Shown here one piece after another: positions 43,076 through 56,043 of a stretch of 64,000 nucleotides of DNA. The position numbers and the translations under genes are program-made. The stretch is from Variovorax ginsengisoli (GTDB taxonomy: Bacteria > Pseudomonadota > Gammaproteobacteria > Burkholderiales > Burkholderiaceae_C), in contig NZ_RCZJ01000002.1 of the NCBI RefSeq assembly GCF_006438845.1, forward strand, positions 75,145 through 139,144, in the 5' to 3' direction. Each line of letters starts with the position of its first letter. Within the stretch, counting starts at the first letter, position 1. Under the pieces are notes generated by a model. It was not told the DNA's origin. It did not search any database and saw only the letters and a list, made by a program, of their open reading frames with translations.

Positions 43076-43753
43076 CTACGGCGTGATGCCGAGTTCCGAC
43101 GCCATGCGCAGCACGAACGCTTTCAGTTCGGCAACCTCGGCTTCCAGCCGCGACACATTCGCCCTGAGCGCTGCGACCTCGCCCAGCGACGCATCGGTTC
43201 CGGAGACAGCCGCCGCCGGCACATCGTCGATCGCCGGTCCGCCGCTCAGCAGATGCGCCCAGCGGTTCTCGCGTGCGCCTGGCAGGCGCGGCAGCTTGAT
43301 CACCAGTGCGCCGGCCGGGCGCTCGGCGAGCTCGTCGAGAAAGCCTTCGACCGAGGAGATGTCGGCGAAGTTGTGCATGCGCTCGCTGGCGATGCGCAGC
43401 TCGCCTGCAGTCTGCGGGCCGCGCAGCATCAGCACGGTCAGCAGGATGGAGGACTGCGACGGTATGCGCAGCACGCGGTCCATGTTGTGCGCGTAGCGCG
43501 AGGCCCGCCCGCCGCTGCTCTCGTCGACCAGGCTGTAGCCCTTGAGGCTGTCGATGGCGGTCTGCGCCTGCGCGTCGCTCACCTCCAGCACTGGGTTGCG
43601 ACTGGTTTTTTGGTTGCAACCCGACAGCACGGCGTTGAGGGTGAGCGGGTAGCTGTCGGGCACGGTGCGCTGCTTCTCGACCAGCACGCCGAGCACACGG
43701 GTTTCGAGCAGAGAAAGGATCGGCAGCGGCCGTGCCGCGGACGTGTCCGACAC
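43076..43753 (-). CDS. YceH family protein (DUF480)
   Basis: The 225-aa protein matches the YceH/DUF480 family, which has a double winged-helix fold. It starts with a GTG directly after the stop of the isocitrate dehydrogenase-like gene. Family segments are LLETRVLGVLVEKQRTVPDS, LTLNAVLSGCNQKTSRNPV and AGELRIASERMHNF. A C-terminal coiled-coil stretch (LRANVSRLEAEVAELKAFVL) follows. Function is unknown. Confidence 0.9.
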   Translation of the reverse strand: MSDTSAARPLPILSLLETRVLGVLVEKQRTVPDSYPLTLNAVLSGCNQKTSRNPVLEVSDAQAQTAIDSLKGYSLVDESSGGRASRYAHNMDRVLRIPSQSSILLTVLMLRGPQTAGELRIASERMHNFADISSVEGFLDELAERPAGALVIKLPRLPGARENRWAHLLSGGPAIDDVPAAAVSGTDASLGEVAALRANVSRLEAEVAELKAFVLRMASELGITP

Positions 43754-44791
43754 TCAGTTCGCCCCGGCGATGCGGGCCACCAGCGCCTTGGTGAAAGCCG
43801 CCGTGTTGGCCGTGCCGCCCAGGTCGCCGGTGCGAACCTTGTCGATGTTGAGTGTGTCGTCGATGGCCTTGCGCAGGCGTGTGGCCTGGTCGAACAGCTT
43901 GCAATGGTCGAGCATCAGCGCACCGGCCAGCAGCAGCGCCGTCGGGTTGGCGATGCCCTTGCCCGCGATGTCGGGCGCCGAGCCGTGCACCGCCTCGAAG
44001 ATCGCCGCGTCGGTGCCGATGTTGGCGCCCGGCGCCATGCCCAGGCCGCCGACCAGGCCGGCCACCAGGTCGGACAGGATGTCGCCGAACAGGTTGGTCG
44101 TCACCAACACGTCGAACTGCCAGGGGTTGAGCACCAGCTTCATCGCGCAGGCGTCAACGATCATGGTCTCGAGCTCGAACTTGCCCTTGTAGCGCGGCTC
44201 TTCGTACAGGCGCAGGCCGGTCTCGAGGAACAGGCCCGTGAGCACCTTCATGATGTTGGCCTTGTGCACCAGCGTCACCTTCTTGCGGCCGGTGGCGATG
44301 GCGGTGTCGAAGGCGTATTCGAGCAGGCGGTGGCAGCCCTGGCGGGTGTTGATGCCGGTGGCCATGCCCACGGCGTGCGGGTCGTCGTCGATGCGTACAT
44401 AGTGCTCGTGGCCGATGTAGAGGCCTTCGAGGTTCTCGCGCACCACTACCAGGTCGATCTTGTCGTAGCGGCCACCAGGGATGACGGTGAGCGCGGGGCG
44501 CAGGTTGGCGTAGAGCTGAAATTCCTCGCGCAGACGCACGTTGGACGAGCGGTAACCGCCACCCGAAGGGGTCTCGAGCGGGCCCTTGAGCGCGAGTCGG
44601 GTGCGGCGGATGCTGTCGAGCGTTGCGGGCGGCAGCGGATCGCCGGATGTCGTCACGCCGCCGAGGCCGGCGATCTGGCGGTCCCATTCGAACGGCGCTT
44701 TCAGGGCGTCGAATGCGGCCAGCGTGGCGTCGACGATTTCGGGGCCGATCCCGTCGCCGGGGATCAGGGTTGCGGGAATCGGGGTGGTCAT
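43754..44791 (-). CDS. Isocitrate/isopropylmalate dehydrogenase family, likely isocitrate dehydrogenase
   Basis: The 345-aa enzyme is a decarboxylating dehydrogenase. It has the opening TLIPGDGIGPEIVDATLAAF, the substrate loop LKGPLETPSGGGYRSSNVRL and RENLEGLYIGHEH. The metal-binding end is VTTNLFGDILSDLVAGLVGG. The GGGYRSSN loop favours isocitrate over isopropylmalate. It would form 2-oxoglutarate in the TCA cycle, probably with NAD. The ATG is chosen because longer in-frame sequence runs antisense through metG. Confidence 0.85.
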   Translation of the reverse strand: MTTPIPATLIPGDGIGPEIVDATLAAFDALKAPFEWDRQIAGLGGVTTSGDPLPPATLDSIRRTRLALKGPLETPSGGGYRSSNVRLREEFQLYANLRPALTVIPGGRYDKIDLVVVRENLEGLYIGHEHYVRIDDDPHAVGMATGINTRQGCHRLLEYAFDTAIATGRKKVTLVHKANIMKVLTGLFLETGLRLYEEPRYKGKFELETMIVDACAMKLVLNPWQFDVLVTTNLFGDILSDLVAGLVGGLGMAPGANIGTDAAIFEAVHGSAPDIAGKGIANPTALLLAGALMLDHCKLFDQATRLRKAIDDTLNIDKVRTGDLGGTANTAAFTKALVARIAGAN

Positions 44792-44832
44792 TCGGCAGCT
44801 TTCGGTGAATCGATGCGCAAAGCATAGCCGCC

Positions 44833-44838
44833 TAAAAT
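44833..44838 (+). promoter_or_regulatory. Possible -10 box of metG
   Basis: TAAAAT lies 58 bases before the metG ATG in the divergent gap. The same box is seen before other genes here (47565, 52877 as TAGAAT). No strong -35 is evident. Confidence 0.35.
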
Positions 44839-44896
44839 GCCCGGCTGCATCCATGCCCGGATGCCTCTTGCCCTCTCCTCGAAAGCGCCCTCTCCC

Positions 44897-47029
44897 ATGT
44901 CCGCCCCGCGCAAGCTTTTCGTCACCACCGCCCTGCCCTACGCCAACGGCAACTTCCACATCGGCCACATCATGGAGTACATCCAGGCCGACATCTGGGT
45001 ACGGTTCCAGCGAATGACGGGCGCGGAGGTGAATTTCGTCGGCGCCGACGACGCGCACGGCGCGCCGATCATGATCGCGGCCGAAAAGGCCAGCAAGACG
45101 CCGCAGCAGTTCGTCGCAGACATCGCTGCGGGTCGCAAGCCCTACCTCGACGGCTTCCACATCGCCTTCGACAACTGGAGCTCGACCGATTCGCCCGAGA
45201 ACCATGAGCTGGCGCAGCAGATCTACCGCGACCTGAAGGCCAACGACCTGATCGAGACGCGCACCATCGAGCAGTTCTTCGACCCCGAGAAGAACATGTT
45301 CCTGCCCGACCGCTACATCAAGGGCGAGTGCCCCAACTGCCACGCCAAGGACCAGTACGGCGACAACTGCGAGGTGTGCGGCAAGGTCTACGCACCGACC
45401 GACCTGATCAACCCCTACTCGACCCTGACCGGTGCCAAGCCCCTGCTGAAGAACTCCAAGCACTTCTTCTTCAAGCTGTCGGACCCGCGCTGCGTGAGCT
45501 TTCTCGAGGAGTGGACGCAGAACGGCGAGCACGTGCAGCCCGAGGTGGCGCGCAAGGTGAAGGAATGGTTCAGCGTGCGCACCAACGCCGATGGCACCAC
45601 CAGCGAGGGCCTGGGCGACTGGGACATCAGCCGCGACGCGCCCTACTTCGGCATCGAGATTCCCGATGCGCCGGGCAAGTATTTCTACGTGTGGCTCGAT
45701 GCGCCCGTGGGCTACCTCGCCTCGCTGAAGAACCTGCTCGACAAGGCCTGCGTGGAAGCCGGCGACGGCGCCATCGGCTACACCCAGTACATGGCCCAGC
45801 CCGAACTGGAACAAGTGCACTTCATCGGCAAGGACATCATCACGTTCCACACGCTGTTCTGGCCCGCGATGCTGAAGTTCAGCGGGCGCAAGACGCCCGA
45901 CAAGATCTGCGTGCACGGCTTCCTCACCGTGAACAATGGCGAGAAGATGAGCAAGAGCCGCGGCACCGGCCTGGACCCGCTCAAGTACCTGAGCCTGGGC
46001 CTGAACGCCGAGTGGCTGCGCTACTACCTGGCGGCCAAACTCAACGGCAAGAACGAAGACATCGACTTCAACGCCGACGACTTCGTCGCGCGCGTGAACA
46101 GCGACCTGGTCGGCAAGTACATCAACATCGCGAGCCGCGCGGCCGGCTTCATCGGGAAGCGCTTCGGCGGGCAGCTGGGCACGGTGTCGGACGATGGCGC
46201 GAGCCTGCTGGCAGGGCTGCGCGCGGAGGCCGCCGCAATCAACGCGTCGTATGAAGCGCGCGACACGGCACGGGCGCTGCGCGACGTGATGGCGCTGGCC
46301 GACAAGGTGAACGAATACGTCGACGCCAACAAGCCCTGGGAACTCGCCAAAAAGGAAGGCGCCGAGGCGCGACTGCACGACGTGTGCACCGTCTGTATCG
46401 AGGCCTTCCGCCTGCTCACGCTGTACCTGAAGCCGGTGCTGCCCGCGCTGGCGCTCAACGTCGAGGCTTTCTTGAAGATCGAACCGCTGACCTGGGAAGA
46501 CGCTGCCACGCCGCTGCCGGCCGGCCACGCCATCGGCGACTACAAGCACCTGATGCAGCGCGTCGACGCCAAGGTGCTGGAGCAGCTCTTCGAGTCGAAT
46601 CAGCCTGCAGTGGCCGTCCCGGCGGCGCAAGCGGCTGTCGAACCCATCGCAAGCGACGCCACGCTGCCCGGTGGCGAAGCGATCGCGCCGACGATCACCA
46701 TCGATGACTTCGTGAAGATCGACCTGCGCATCGCGAAGATCGTCGACTGTCAGAAGGTCGAGGGCTCGAAGAAACTGCTGCAACTCACGCTCGACGCAGG
46801 CGAAGGCCGCCTGCGCAACGTCTTCAGCGGCATCGCATCGGCCTACGAGCCCGAGCAGTTGGTCGGCAAGTTGACCGTGCTCGTCGCCAACCTCGCGCCG
46901 CGCAAGATGAAGTTCGGCGTCAGCGAAGGCATGGTGCTGGCCGCCAGCCACGCCGACGAGAAGGCCGCGCCGGGCATCCACGTGCTGGAGCCGTGGCCGG
47001 GTGCGGTGCCGGGCATGCGGGTGCGCTGA
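44897..47029 (+). CDS. metG: Methionyl-tRNA synthetase
   Basis: The 710-aa enzyme charges tRNA-Met. The HIGH motif is at 21-24 and KMSKS at 350-354. The zinc knuckle ([17 protein letters not shown]) lies near residue 150. A C-terminal tRNA-binding domain ([20 protein letters not shown]) takes the last 110 residues. The in-frame ATG giving [18 protein letters not shown] matches the family. Length is as expected for the long dimeric type. Confidence 0.97.
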   Translation: MSAPRKLFVTTALPYANGNFHIGHIMEYIQADIWVRFQRMTGAEVNFVGADDAHGAPIMIAAEKASKTPQQFVADIAAGRKPYLDGFHIAFDNWSSTDSPENHELAQQIYRDLKANDLIETRTIEQFFDPEKNMFLPDRYIKGECPNCHAKDQYGDNCEVCGKVYAPTDLINPYSTLTGAKPLLKNSKHFFFKLSDPRCVSFLEEWTQNGEHVQPEVARKVKEWFSVRTNADGTTSEGLGDWDISRDAPYFGIEIPDAPGKYFYVWLDAPVGYLASLKNLLDKACVEAGDGAIGYTQYMAQPELEQVHFIGKDIITFHTLFWPAMLKFSGRKTPDKICVHGFLTVNNGEKMSKSRGTGLDPLKYLSLGLNAEWLRYYLAAKLNGKNEDIDFNADDFVARVNSDLVGKYINIASRAAGFIGKRFGGQLGTVSDDGASLLAGLRAEAAAINASYEARDTARALRDVMALADKVNEYVDANKPWELAKKEGAEARLHDVCTVCIEAFRLLTLYLKPVLPALALNVEAFLKIEPLTWEDAATPLPAGHAIGDYKHLMQRVDAKVLEQLFESNQPAVAVPAAQAAVEPIASDATLPGGEAIAPTITIDDFVKIDLRIAKIVDCQKVEGSKKLLQLTLDAGEGRLRNVFSGIASAYEPEQLVGKLTVLVANLAPRKMKFGVSEGMVLAASHADEKAAPGIHVLEPWPGAVPGMRVR

Positions 47030-47051
47030 AGGGCAGCGCTCAACCGCCTGT

Positions 47052-47552
47052 TTAGGGCGCCTCGGTGCTGCGATCTGGCGACGAGCCGCTGCGCAGCACG
47101 CGCTGGTCGTCGTTCAGCACAGCGGTGAACACCATCGGCGAATTCGGCGGCTGCACCCAGCGCCACTCCCATTCGGTTTCGCGCTTGAGCGGGTACGGCG
47201 TGACCTTGGCAGGCTTGCCGAGCATCTTGCGCAACGCTTCCATCGACATGCCGGGCTGCACCTTCGCGAAGTTCTCGGGGGTGAGCACCTGGCGCAGCGC
47301 GCGCATCTTGCCGTCCGCACCGATGGTGATCATGTAGTTCTTCTGACCGGCAGGCTGGCGGTTGTATTCAAAGACGCGGCCGTCGGGCGCGTCCCAGACG
47401 TTCTCGGGCTGCCCGAAGCGCGCGACCACGTCGGCTTCGGTGGAGACGCCCTCCTCCAGCTCCTTGATGGCCTGGTTGTCGCAGCCCGCCAAGGCCAGCA
47501 GTGCCGCCAGCATGCCCATGGTGATCGCCTTTCGCCAGTTTCCCTGTGTCAT
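47052..47552 (-). CDS. BamE-like outer-membrane lipoprotein
   Basis: The 166-aa protein has a lipoprotein signal (MGMLAALLALAGC) and two BamE/SmpA-type halves. These are VSTEADVVARFGQPENVWDA, and VQPGMSMEALRKMLGKPAKV followed by WVQPPNSP. BamE helps assemble outer-membrane barrels. This may be a paralog rather than BamE itself, as it is longer than the usual roughly 115 aa. It converges with metG. Confidence 0.8.
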   Translation of the reverse strand: MTQGNWRKAITMGMLAALLALAGCDNQAIKELEEGVSTEADVVARFGQPENVWDAPDGRVFEYNRQPAGQKNYMITIGADGKMRALRQVLTPENFAKVQPGMSMEALRKMLGKPAKVTPYPLKRETEWEWRWVQPPNSPMVFTAVLNDDQRVLRSGSSPDRSTEAP

Positions 47553-47564
47553 GTCCGTCCCCGG

Positions 47565-47570
47565 TAAAAT
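47565..47570 (+). promoter_or_regulatory. Possible -10 box of the DUF3460-scpA unit
   Basis: TAAAAT lies 20 bases before the ATG at 47591, so the leader would be very short. It sits in the divergent gap with the BamE-like gene. Confidence 0.35.
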
Positions 47571-47590
47571 CCGCCGCAAAGGTCCAGTCT

Positions 47591-47797
47591 ATGTCCATCT
47601 TCGCCCGCCCCCACTACACCTCCGACGCCACCCAGTTCATCGACGAACTGAAGCAGAAGAAGCCTTCGCTGGAGGCAGAGCAGCGCGCCGGCCGCGCCCT
47701 GCTCTGGGACAAGGCGCTCGACCGCAGCCAGCTCGACGAATACGGCCAGGCCCGCGTGCCCCAGCAGCCGTACGTCTACCAGACCCAAGCGAAGTAA
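47591..47797 (+). CDS. DUF3460 family protein
   Basis: The 68-aa protein starts MSIFARPHYTSDATQFIDEL, characteristic of DUF3460, and ends QPYVYQTQAK. It is a small soluble protein of unknown function typical of betaproteobacteria. The next gene starts directly after its stop, so it is probably co-transcribed with scpA. Confidence 0.85.
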   Translation: MSIFARPHYTSDATQFIDELKQKKPSLEAEQRAGRALLWDKALDRSQLDEYGQARVPQQPYVYQTQAK

Positions 47798-50513
<2,716 letters not shown>

Positions 50514-50563
50514 GATGTCAGAAGGTGTGAACGGCCTGCACGCGGCCTTGCACACCGAGGGCC

Positions 50564-51562
50564 TCAGGCGATTTCCGGCGCCGGGTCGCGGCCCATCAGG
50601 GCGGCCACCGCCTCGGCGGGCTGCACGCGGCCATCCAGCAGGGCGACGACACCTTCGGCGATCGGCATTTCCACCCCCCGATGCCGGGCGCGCTGCACCA
50701 CGCTGCGGGCACAGTAGACGCCTTCGGCCACATGGCCGAGCGACTCCACCGCCTGGGCCAGCGTGCGGCCCTGGGCCAGCAGCAGCCCGACCTTGCGGTT
50801 GCGCGACAGGTCGCCGGTGGCGGTCAGCACCAGGTCGCCCAGGCCGGACAGCCCCATGAAGGTCTCGGCGCGTGCGCCCAGCGCGAGGCCGAACCGCGTC
50901 ATTTCCGCCAGGCCGCGCGTGATGAGCGCGGCACGGGCGTTCAGGCCCAGCGACAGGCCGTCGCACAGGCCGGTGGCGATGGCGAGCACGTTCTTGACCG
51001 CGCCGCCCACCTCGACGCCGACGATGTCGTCGTTGGCGTAGACGCGCAGGCTGGGCCCGTGGAAGGCATCGACCAGCGCGGCGCGCACGTCGGCGTGCGG
51101 GCTCGCCGCCACCAGCGCGGTGGGCTGGCGGTGCGCGACTTCCTGCGCGAAGCTGGGGCCGCTGAGCACGCCGGCGCGCAAGCTGGGCGCCGACCGGGCC
51201 TGGATTTCATGCGGCAGCAAGCCGAAGGCGCCGGCTTCCGTCGCCGTCTCCACGCCCTTGCACAGCCACGCGACCGGCACCGTGACGCCCGCCAGCGCGC
51301 CGAGTTGCTCGCGCAGCGCGGCCATCGGCGTGGCGACGATCACCAGGTCGGCGCCGCGCGCCGCGTCCTTGGCCGGGCCGCCGGTCAGACGAAGGGAAGC
51401 CGGCAGCGGAACGGAGGGCAGGTAGCGTTCGTTCTGCCGCGCGCCGGCCATGGCGGCCAGCTGGGCGTCGTCCCGCGCCCAGAGCGTCACCGCATGGCGG
51501 TCGGCGGCATTGACAGCGAGCGCGGTGCCCCAGGCACCGGCACCGAGCACGCAGATCCTCAT
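50564..51562 (-). CDS. gpsA: Glycerol-3-phosphate dehydrogenase, NAD(P)+
   Basis: The 332-aa enzyme supplies glycerol 3-phosphate for phospholipids. The nucleotide-binding [11 protein letters not shown] is at the N-terminus. The middle has [11 protein letters not shown] and the catalytic-Lys region [13 protein letters not shown]. It lies 21 bases after the secB gene on the same strand and is probably co-transcribed with it. Confidence 0.95.
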   Translation of the reverse strand: MRICVLGAGAWGTALAVNAADRHAVTLWARDDAQLAAMAGARQNERYLPSVPLPASLRLTGGPAKDAARGADLVIVATPMAALREQLGALAGVTVPVAWLCKGVETATEAGAFGLLPHEIQARSAPSLRAGVLSGPSFAQEVAHRQPTALVAASPHADVRAALVDAFHGPSLRVYANDDIVGVEVGGAVKNVLAIATGLCDGLSLGLNARAALITRGLAEMTRFGLALGARAETFMGLSGLGDLVLTATGDLSRNRKVGLLLAQGRTLAQAVESLGHVAEGVYCARSVVQRARHRGVEMPIAEGVVALLDGRVQPAEAVAALMGRDPAPEIA

Positions 51563-51583
51563 CGATGCGGTGCGCCGAGGCGC

Positions 51584-52042
51584 TTACTGCGTGAGGATGG
51601 GCGAGGGCTGGCCGGCAGCGGCGGCCTGCTGCTGCTCGAACATGGCCTGGAAGTTGATCTCGGCCAGGTGCACCGGCGGGAAGCCGCCGCGCTGGATCAC
51701 GTCGGCCACGTTGCCGCGCAGGTACGGATAGACGATCTGCGGGCAGGCAATGCCGAGGATCGGGCCCATCTGGTCTTCGGGCAGGTTGCGGATCTCGAAG
51801 ATGCCGGCCTGCTTGGCTTCGACCAGGAACACGGTGCGGTCGCCAATCTTGGTCTGCACGGTGGCCGACACGGTGATCTCGAAGATGCCGTCGGTCACGG
51901 GCTGGGCGTCCACGCCGAGCTGGATGTCGACCGTCGGCTGTTCCTGTTCGAGCAGGATGGCGGGCGAGTTGGGTTGCTCGAGCGACAGGTCCTTCAGGTA
52001 GACGCGCTGAATCTGGAACACGGGATCTTGGTTGTCGGCCAT
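51584..52042 (-). CDS. secB: Protein-export chaperone SecB
   Basis: The 152-aa protein keeps secretory precursors unfolded for SecA. The family core is seen in [17 protein letters not shown], then [20 protein letters not shown] and [20 protein letters not shown]. It lies between grxC and gpsA in a same-strand run, the usual order in Burkholderiales. Confidence 0.96.
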   Translation of the reverse strand: MADNQDPVFQIQRVYLKDLSLEQPNSPAILLEQEQPTVDIQLGVDAQPVTDGIFEITVSATVQTKIGDRTVFLVEAKQAGIFEIRNLPEDQMGPILGIACPQIVYPYLRGNVADVIQRGGFPPVHLAEINFQAMFEQQQAAAAGQPSPILTQ

Positions 52043-52143
52043 GGCTGAACTTTCGGGTATCAAAACAACGCCCGCCGGAAATCTTTCCGTTGCGGGCTGA
52101 GAGGATGAACGGGCGATTATCGCCCCTGCAAAACGACGCTTTT

Positions 52144-52404
52144 TCAGGCCGCCTGCAGCAGCGGAACCAGTCCGCCACGACCGTCGAGGGCGATGAGATC
52201 GTCGCAACCGCCGACATGCGTGTCGCCGATGAAGATCTGCGGCACCGTGCGGCGCTGGGTGGTTTCCATCATGACCGCGCGGGCCTGCGGGTCGGTGTCG
52301 ATGCGGATCTCTTCGATCTGATCGACACCCTTGCTCTTGAGAAACTGCTTCGCGCGAATGCAATAGGGGCAGACGGCGGTCGTGTACATCTTGACGGCTT
52401 GCAT
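52144..52404 (-). CDS. grxC: Glutaredoxin 3
   Basis: The 86-aa protein has the active site CPYC and the glutathione-binding parts [20 protein letters not shown]. It reduces disulfides using glutathione. The inner ATG ([15 protein letters not shown]) follows GGAAG and gives the family length. It lies between the rhodanese gene and secB. Confidence 0.95.
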   Translation of the reverse strand: MQAVKMYTTAVCPYCIRAKQFLKSKGVDQIEEIRIDTDPQARAVMMETTQRRTVPQIFIGDTHVGGCDDLIALDGRGGLVPLLQAA

Positions 52405-52438
52405 GGTCACTTCCAATCCGGTGGCCGGGCGGAATTGC

Positions 52439-52846
52439 TCAGGCCTTTTCAATGGGCAGGTTAGCTTCTTTCCACGACTTCAGCCCGCCGCCAACGACTT
52501 GGGCCTGCTCGTAGCCGAGTTTCTTGGCGGTCGCCAACGCGCGCTGAGCGCGCGCACCCGACGCGCACATCAGCAGCAGCGGCACCGACTTGTTCTTGAC
52601 CGTGCCGGGCAGCTTCTGCTCGAGTTGATCGAATGGCACGTTGCGGGCGCCGGTGGCGTGCCCGGCAGCGTATTCCGCCGCGTCGCGCACATCGATCATC
52701 ACGCCGCGCTCACGATTGATCAACTGCACCGCGCCCTGCGCCGTGAGCGACCCGCCACCCGTGCCGCGAATGAGCGGCCACGCGAGCATCGCGCCCGAGC
52801 TGACCGCGATCAGGATCAGCATCCAGTTGTCGACAATGAATTTCAC
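52439..52846 (-). CDS. Rhodanese-like protein with N-terminal membrane segment
   Basis: The 135-aa protein starts at a GTG with AAGGAA five bases upstream. Residues 4-25 ([20 protein letters not shown]) form a membrane anchor. A rhodanese domain follows, with [20 protein letters not shown] and the active-site Cys in [13 protein letters not shown]. It likely handles sulfur at the inner membrane. It is the first gene of the grxC-secB-gpsA run. Confidence 0.9.
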   Translation of the reverse strand: MKFIVDNWMLILIAVSSGAMLAWPLIRGTGGGSLTAQGAVQLINRERGVMIDVRDAAEYAAGHATGARNVPFDQLEQKLPGTVKNKSVPLLLMCASGARAQRALATAKKLGYEQAQVVGGGLKSWKEANLPIEKA

Positions 52847-52876
52847 GGTGTTCCTTGAATGGCAAACCGCGGATTT

Positions 52877-52882
52877 TAGAAT
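52877..52882 (+). promoter_or_regulatory. Possible -10 box of gpmA
   Basis: TAGAAT lies 59 bases before the gpmA ATG in the divergent gap with the rhodanese gene. The -35 is not clear. Confidence 0.3.
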
Positions 52883-52941
52883 GGCGTATCCGGCACTCGC
52901 CTGACCTTCCCCCCACCCTCCCCGCCCAAAGGCCTTTTCCC

Positions 52942-53685
52942 ATGCACAAACTGGTACTGATCCGCCACGGCGAGTCGACCTGGAATCTCGAGAACCGCTT
53001 CACCGGCTGGACCGACGTCGACCTGACCGAGACCGGCGTCGAGCAGGCCAAGCAGGCCGGCCGGCTGCTCAAGGCCGAGGGCTACGATTTCGATGTGGCG
53101 TACACCAGCGTGCTCAAGCGCGCCACCCGCACGCTCTGGCACACGCTGGACGAGCTCGACCGCACCTGGCTGCCGGTGGTGCATTCGTGGCGACTCAACG
53201 AGCGCCACTATGGCGGCTTGCAGGGCCTGAACAAGGCCGAGACGGCCAAGAAGTACGGCGACGAGCAGGTGCTGGTCTGGCGCCGCAGCTACGACACGCC
53301 GCCGCCGCCGCTCGAAGCCACCGATCCGCGCAGCGAACGGGGCGACCTGCGCTACGCCCGGCTGTCGCCCGAGCAGATTCCGCTGACGGAATGCCTCAAG
53401 GACACGGTGGCGCGCGTGCTTCCCTTCTGGAACGAATCGATGGCACCGGCCATCCGCAGCGGTCGGCGACTGGTGGTCGCTGCGCATGGAAACTCGATCC
53501 GTGCCCTGGTCAAGTACCTGGACGGGATCTCCGACAGCGACATCGTCGGGCTCAACATCCCCAATGGCATTCCGTTGGTGTACGAGCTCGACGACGAGCT
53601 CAAGCCGCTGCGCCACTACTACCTGGGCGATGCTGCGGCGGCCGAAAAGGCAGCCGCCGCAGTGGCGTCGCAAGGCAAGGGTTGA
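52942..53685 (+). CDS. gpmA: 2,3-bisphosphoglycerate-dependent phosphoglycerate mutase
   Basis: The 247-aa glycolytic enzyme has the phospho-His motif RHGESTWN (8-15), [11 protein letters not shown], the [12 protein letters not shown] region and [12 protein letters not shown] with the second His. AAAGG precedes the ATG. Length is normal. The alanine-rich tail is unimportant. Confidence 0.96.
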   Translation: MHKLVLIRHGESTWNLENRFTGWTDVDLTETGVEQAKQAGRLLKAEGYDFDVAYTSVLKRATRTLWHTLDELDRTWLPVVHSWRLNERHYGGLQGLNKAETAKKYGDEQVLVWRRSYDTPPPPLEATDPRSERGDLRYARLSPEQIPLTECLKDTVARVLPFWNESMAPAIRSGRRLVVAAHGNSIRALVKYLDGISDSDIVGLNIPNGIPLVYELDDELKPLRHYYLGDAAAAEKAAAAVASQGKG

Positions 53686-53764
53686 AGGTTAAGGAACCAC
53701 GGCAAACAAATTGCTTCCAAGCTGGTTGTATATTGGCTTGACACACCCGACTAGGACATTCCCC

Positions 53765-55207
53765 ATGGGCCAGAAACTCAAGATCACCGGCTGGGTTGCA
53801 GCCGGCGCCTTCGCCGGTGTGCTGACCACCGTCTCGTTGCAGACCGTGGCGCGCGGCACCCTGGCACCGCTGCCGCTCGAGGAGCTTCAGCAGCTCGCCG
53901 CGGTCTTCGGCATGGTGAAGAGCGATTACGTGGAGGCCGTCGACGAGAAGAAGCTGATCTCCGATGCCATCTCCGGCATGGTCGCAGGACTCGACCCGCA
54001 CTCGCAGTATTTCGACAAGAAGTCGTTCAAGGAGTTTCGCGAGGGCACGACCGGCCGCTTCGTCGGTGTCGGCATCGAAATCTCGCAGGAAGACGGCTTG
54101 GTCAAGGTGGTGTCGCCGATCGAAGGCTCACCGGCATTTCGCGCCGGCCTGAAGCCCAATGATCTGATCACCCGCATCGACGATACGGCGGTGCGCGGCC
54201 TTTCGCTCAACGACGCGGTCAAGCGCATGCGCGGCGAGGTCAACACCAAGGTGTTGCTCACCATCTTCCGCAAGGACGAGAACCGTACCTTTCCGGTAAC
54301 AATCACCCGAGAGGAAATCCGAACGCAGTCGGTGCGCGGCAAGGTCATCGAGCCGGGTTACGGCTGGATCCGTCTGTCGCAGTTCCAGGAGCGCACGGTC
54401 GACGACTTCGTGAAGAAGGTCGAGGAAATCTACAAGCAGGAGCCCAACCTCAAGGGCCTGGTGCTCGACCTGCGCAACGACCCGGGCGGCTTGCTCGACG
54501 CCGCCGTTGCAGTGTCGGCCGCGTTCCTGCCGGAAAACGTGACGGTGGTCTCCACCGACGGCCAGTTGGCGGAGAGCAAGTCCGTCTACAAGGCGGCGCC
54601 TGAGTTCTACCAGCGCCGTTCGGGCAGCGATCCGCTGCGCGGCCTGCCGGCTGGGCTGAAGAACGTGCCGCTGGTGGTGTTGGTCAACGAAGGCTCGGCT
54701 TCGGCCAGCGAGATCGTGGCCGGCGCCCTGCAGGACCACAAGCGCGCCACGATCATGGGCAGCCAGACTTTCGGCAAAGGCTCGGTGCAGACCGTGCGGC
54801 CGCTGGGCCCCGATACCGGCCTGAAGATCACGACGGCGCGCTACTACACGCCGAGCGGCGCATCGATCCAGGCCAAGGGCATCGTGCCCAACGTGCTGGT
54901 CGACGAGAGCGCCGAAGGCAGCCCTTATGCCGCGTTGCGCATGCGCGAGGCCGACCTCGAAAAGCACCTGGCAAGCGGCCAGGGACCTGAACAAAAGGAT
55001 CCCGAGCGCGAGAAGGCCCGTGACGAAGCGCGCAAGCGCCTTGAGGAAGAAGCCAAGAAGCCGCCACAGGAACGCAAGGTGCCCGAGTTCGGCACCGACA
55101 AGGACTTCCCGTTGATGCAGGCGGTGGCAAGCCTCAAGGGAGCACCGGTGGTCGTCAGCAAGACCCAGGTGATCGTCGACAACAAGGAAGAGAAGAAGGA
55201 CAACTGA
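53765..55207 (+). CDS. S41 family C-terminal processing peptidase
   Basis: The 480-aa periplasmic-type serine protease has an N-terminal hydrophobic signal or anchor (ITGWVAAGAFAGVLTTVSLQ). A PDZ domain (FVGVGIEISQEDGLVKVVSP) follows, then the catalytic dyad Ser313 in GSASASE and Lys338 in TFGKGSVQT. The last 100 residues are charged and helical. It cuts C-terminal ends of envelope proteins. It is followed 32 bases later by the ThiF-type gene. Confidence 0.93.
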   Translation: MGQKLKITGWVAAGAFAGVLTTVSLQTVARGTLAPLPLEELQQLAAVFGMVKSDYVEAVDEKKLISDAISGMVAGLDPHSQYFDKKSFKEFREGTTGRFVGVGIEISQEDGLVKVVSPIEGSPAFRAGLKPNDLITRIDDTAVRGLSLNDAVKRMRGEVNTKVLLTIFRKDENRTFPVTITREEIRTQSVRGKVIEPGYGWIRLSQFQERTVDDFVKKVEEIYKQEPNLKGLVLDLRNDPGGLLDAAVAVSAAFLPENVTVVSTDGQLAESKSVYKAAPEFYQRRSGSDPLRGLPAGLKNVPLVVLVNEGSASASEIVAGALQDHKRATIMGSQTFGKGSVQTVRPLGPDTGLKITTARYYTPSGASIQAKGIVPNVLVDESAEGSPYAALRMREADLEKHLASGQGPEQKDPEREKARDEARKRLEEEAKKPPQERKVPEFGTDKDFPLMQAVASLKGAPVVVSKTQVIVDNKEEKKDN

Positions 55208-55239
55208 ACGCGCAACGATCGGCAAGCAGGCAGGAGCGC

Positions 55240-55995
55240 ATGGACGACGACGCCCTGCTGCGCCATTCCCGGCACGTTCTGCTCGAGGAATACGGCATCG
55301 ACGGCCAGGCGCGCGTCGATGTCGCCCACGTGCTGGTGATCGGTGCCGGGGGGCTCGGGTCTCCGGTGTGCCTTTACCTCGCAGCGGCCGGCGTCGGCCG
55401 CATCACGCTGGTCGACGACGACGCGGTCGACCTCACCAACCTTCAAAGACAGATCGCCCACACCACATCACGCGTGGGTCAGAGCAAGGTGGCATCCGCC
55501 GCCGAAGCGATGCGGGCCATCAATCCGTCCGTTTCGGTCGTCACGCACGCACGGCGTGCCGAGGCGGATCTGCTGTCGGAACTGGTGGCCTCCGCGGACG
55601 TGGTGGTGGACTGCAGCGACAATTTCCGAACGCGCCATGCGGTCAATGCAGTTTGCGTCACGCACGCAAAGCCGCTGGTGGCGGGCGCCGCGATTCGCTT
55701 CGACGGCCAGCTGAGCGTCTACGACACGCGCGATGCAAGTTCACCTTGCTACGCCTGCGTTTTTCCTCCGGATGCCACCTTCGAGGAAACACGGTGCGCT
55801 GTACTTGGCGTCTTCGCGCCGGTGGTAGGGGCCATCGGCACCTTGCAGGCCGGTGAGGCGCTCAAGCTGGCCGCGGGCATCACGCCGTCGATGGCAGGTC
55901 GACTCTTGATGTTCGATGGCCGCCATACCGCATTCGACAGCCTTCGCGTGGCACGCGATCCGGCGTGCCCCGTGTGCAGTCACAGGCCCCACTGA
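55240..55995 (+). CDS. ThiF/MoeB/HesA family adenylyltransferase
   Basis: The 251-aa E1-like enzyme has the nucleotide-binding VLVIGAGGLGSPVCLYLAAA, the Arg-containing VDLTNLQRQIAHT, and zinc cysteines CYAC and CPVC. FAPVVGAIGTLQAGEALK is the usual C-terminal signature. It adenylates a sulfur-carrier protein such as MoaD or ThiS. Which one is not clear; the moa/moe and thi genes are not nearby. CAGGAG precedes the ATG. Confidence 0.9.
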   Translation: MDDDALLRHSRHVLLEEYGIDGQARVDVAHVLVIGAGGLGSPVCLYLAAAGVGRITLVDDDAVDLTNLQRQIAHTTSRVGQSKVASAAEAMRAINPSVSVVTHARRAEADLLSELVASADVVVDCSDNFRTRHAVNAVCVTHAKPLVAGAAIRFDGQLSVYDTRDASSPCYACVFPPDATFEETRCAVLGVFAPVVGAIGTLQAGEALKLAAGITPSMAGRLLMFDGRHTAFDSLRVARDPACPVCSHRPH

Positions 55996-56043
55996 CCTGA
56001 AGGCCACGCGCCGAGGCACAGTCAGGCTGCACTGGAGGCAGGC

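Noticed and set aside
43754-46981. A 1,075-codon minus-strand frame joining the isocitrate dehydrogenase-like gene to sequence antisense to metG
   Set aside because: The upstream 730 codons mirror metG and have no family features. The enzyme starts properly at 44791.
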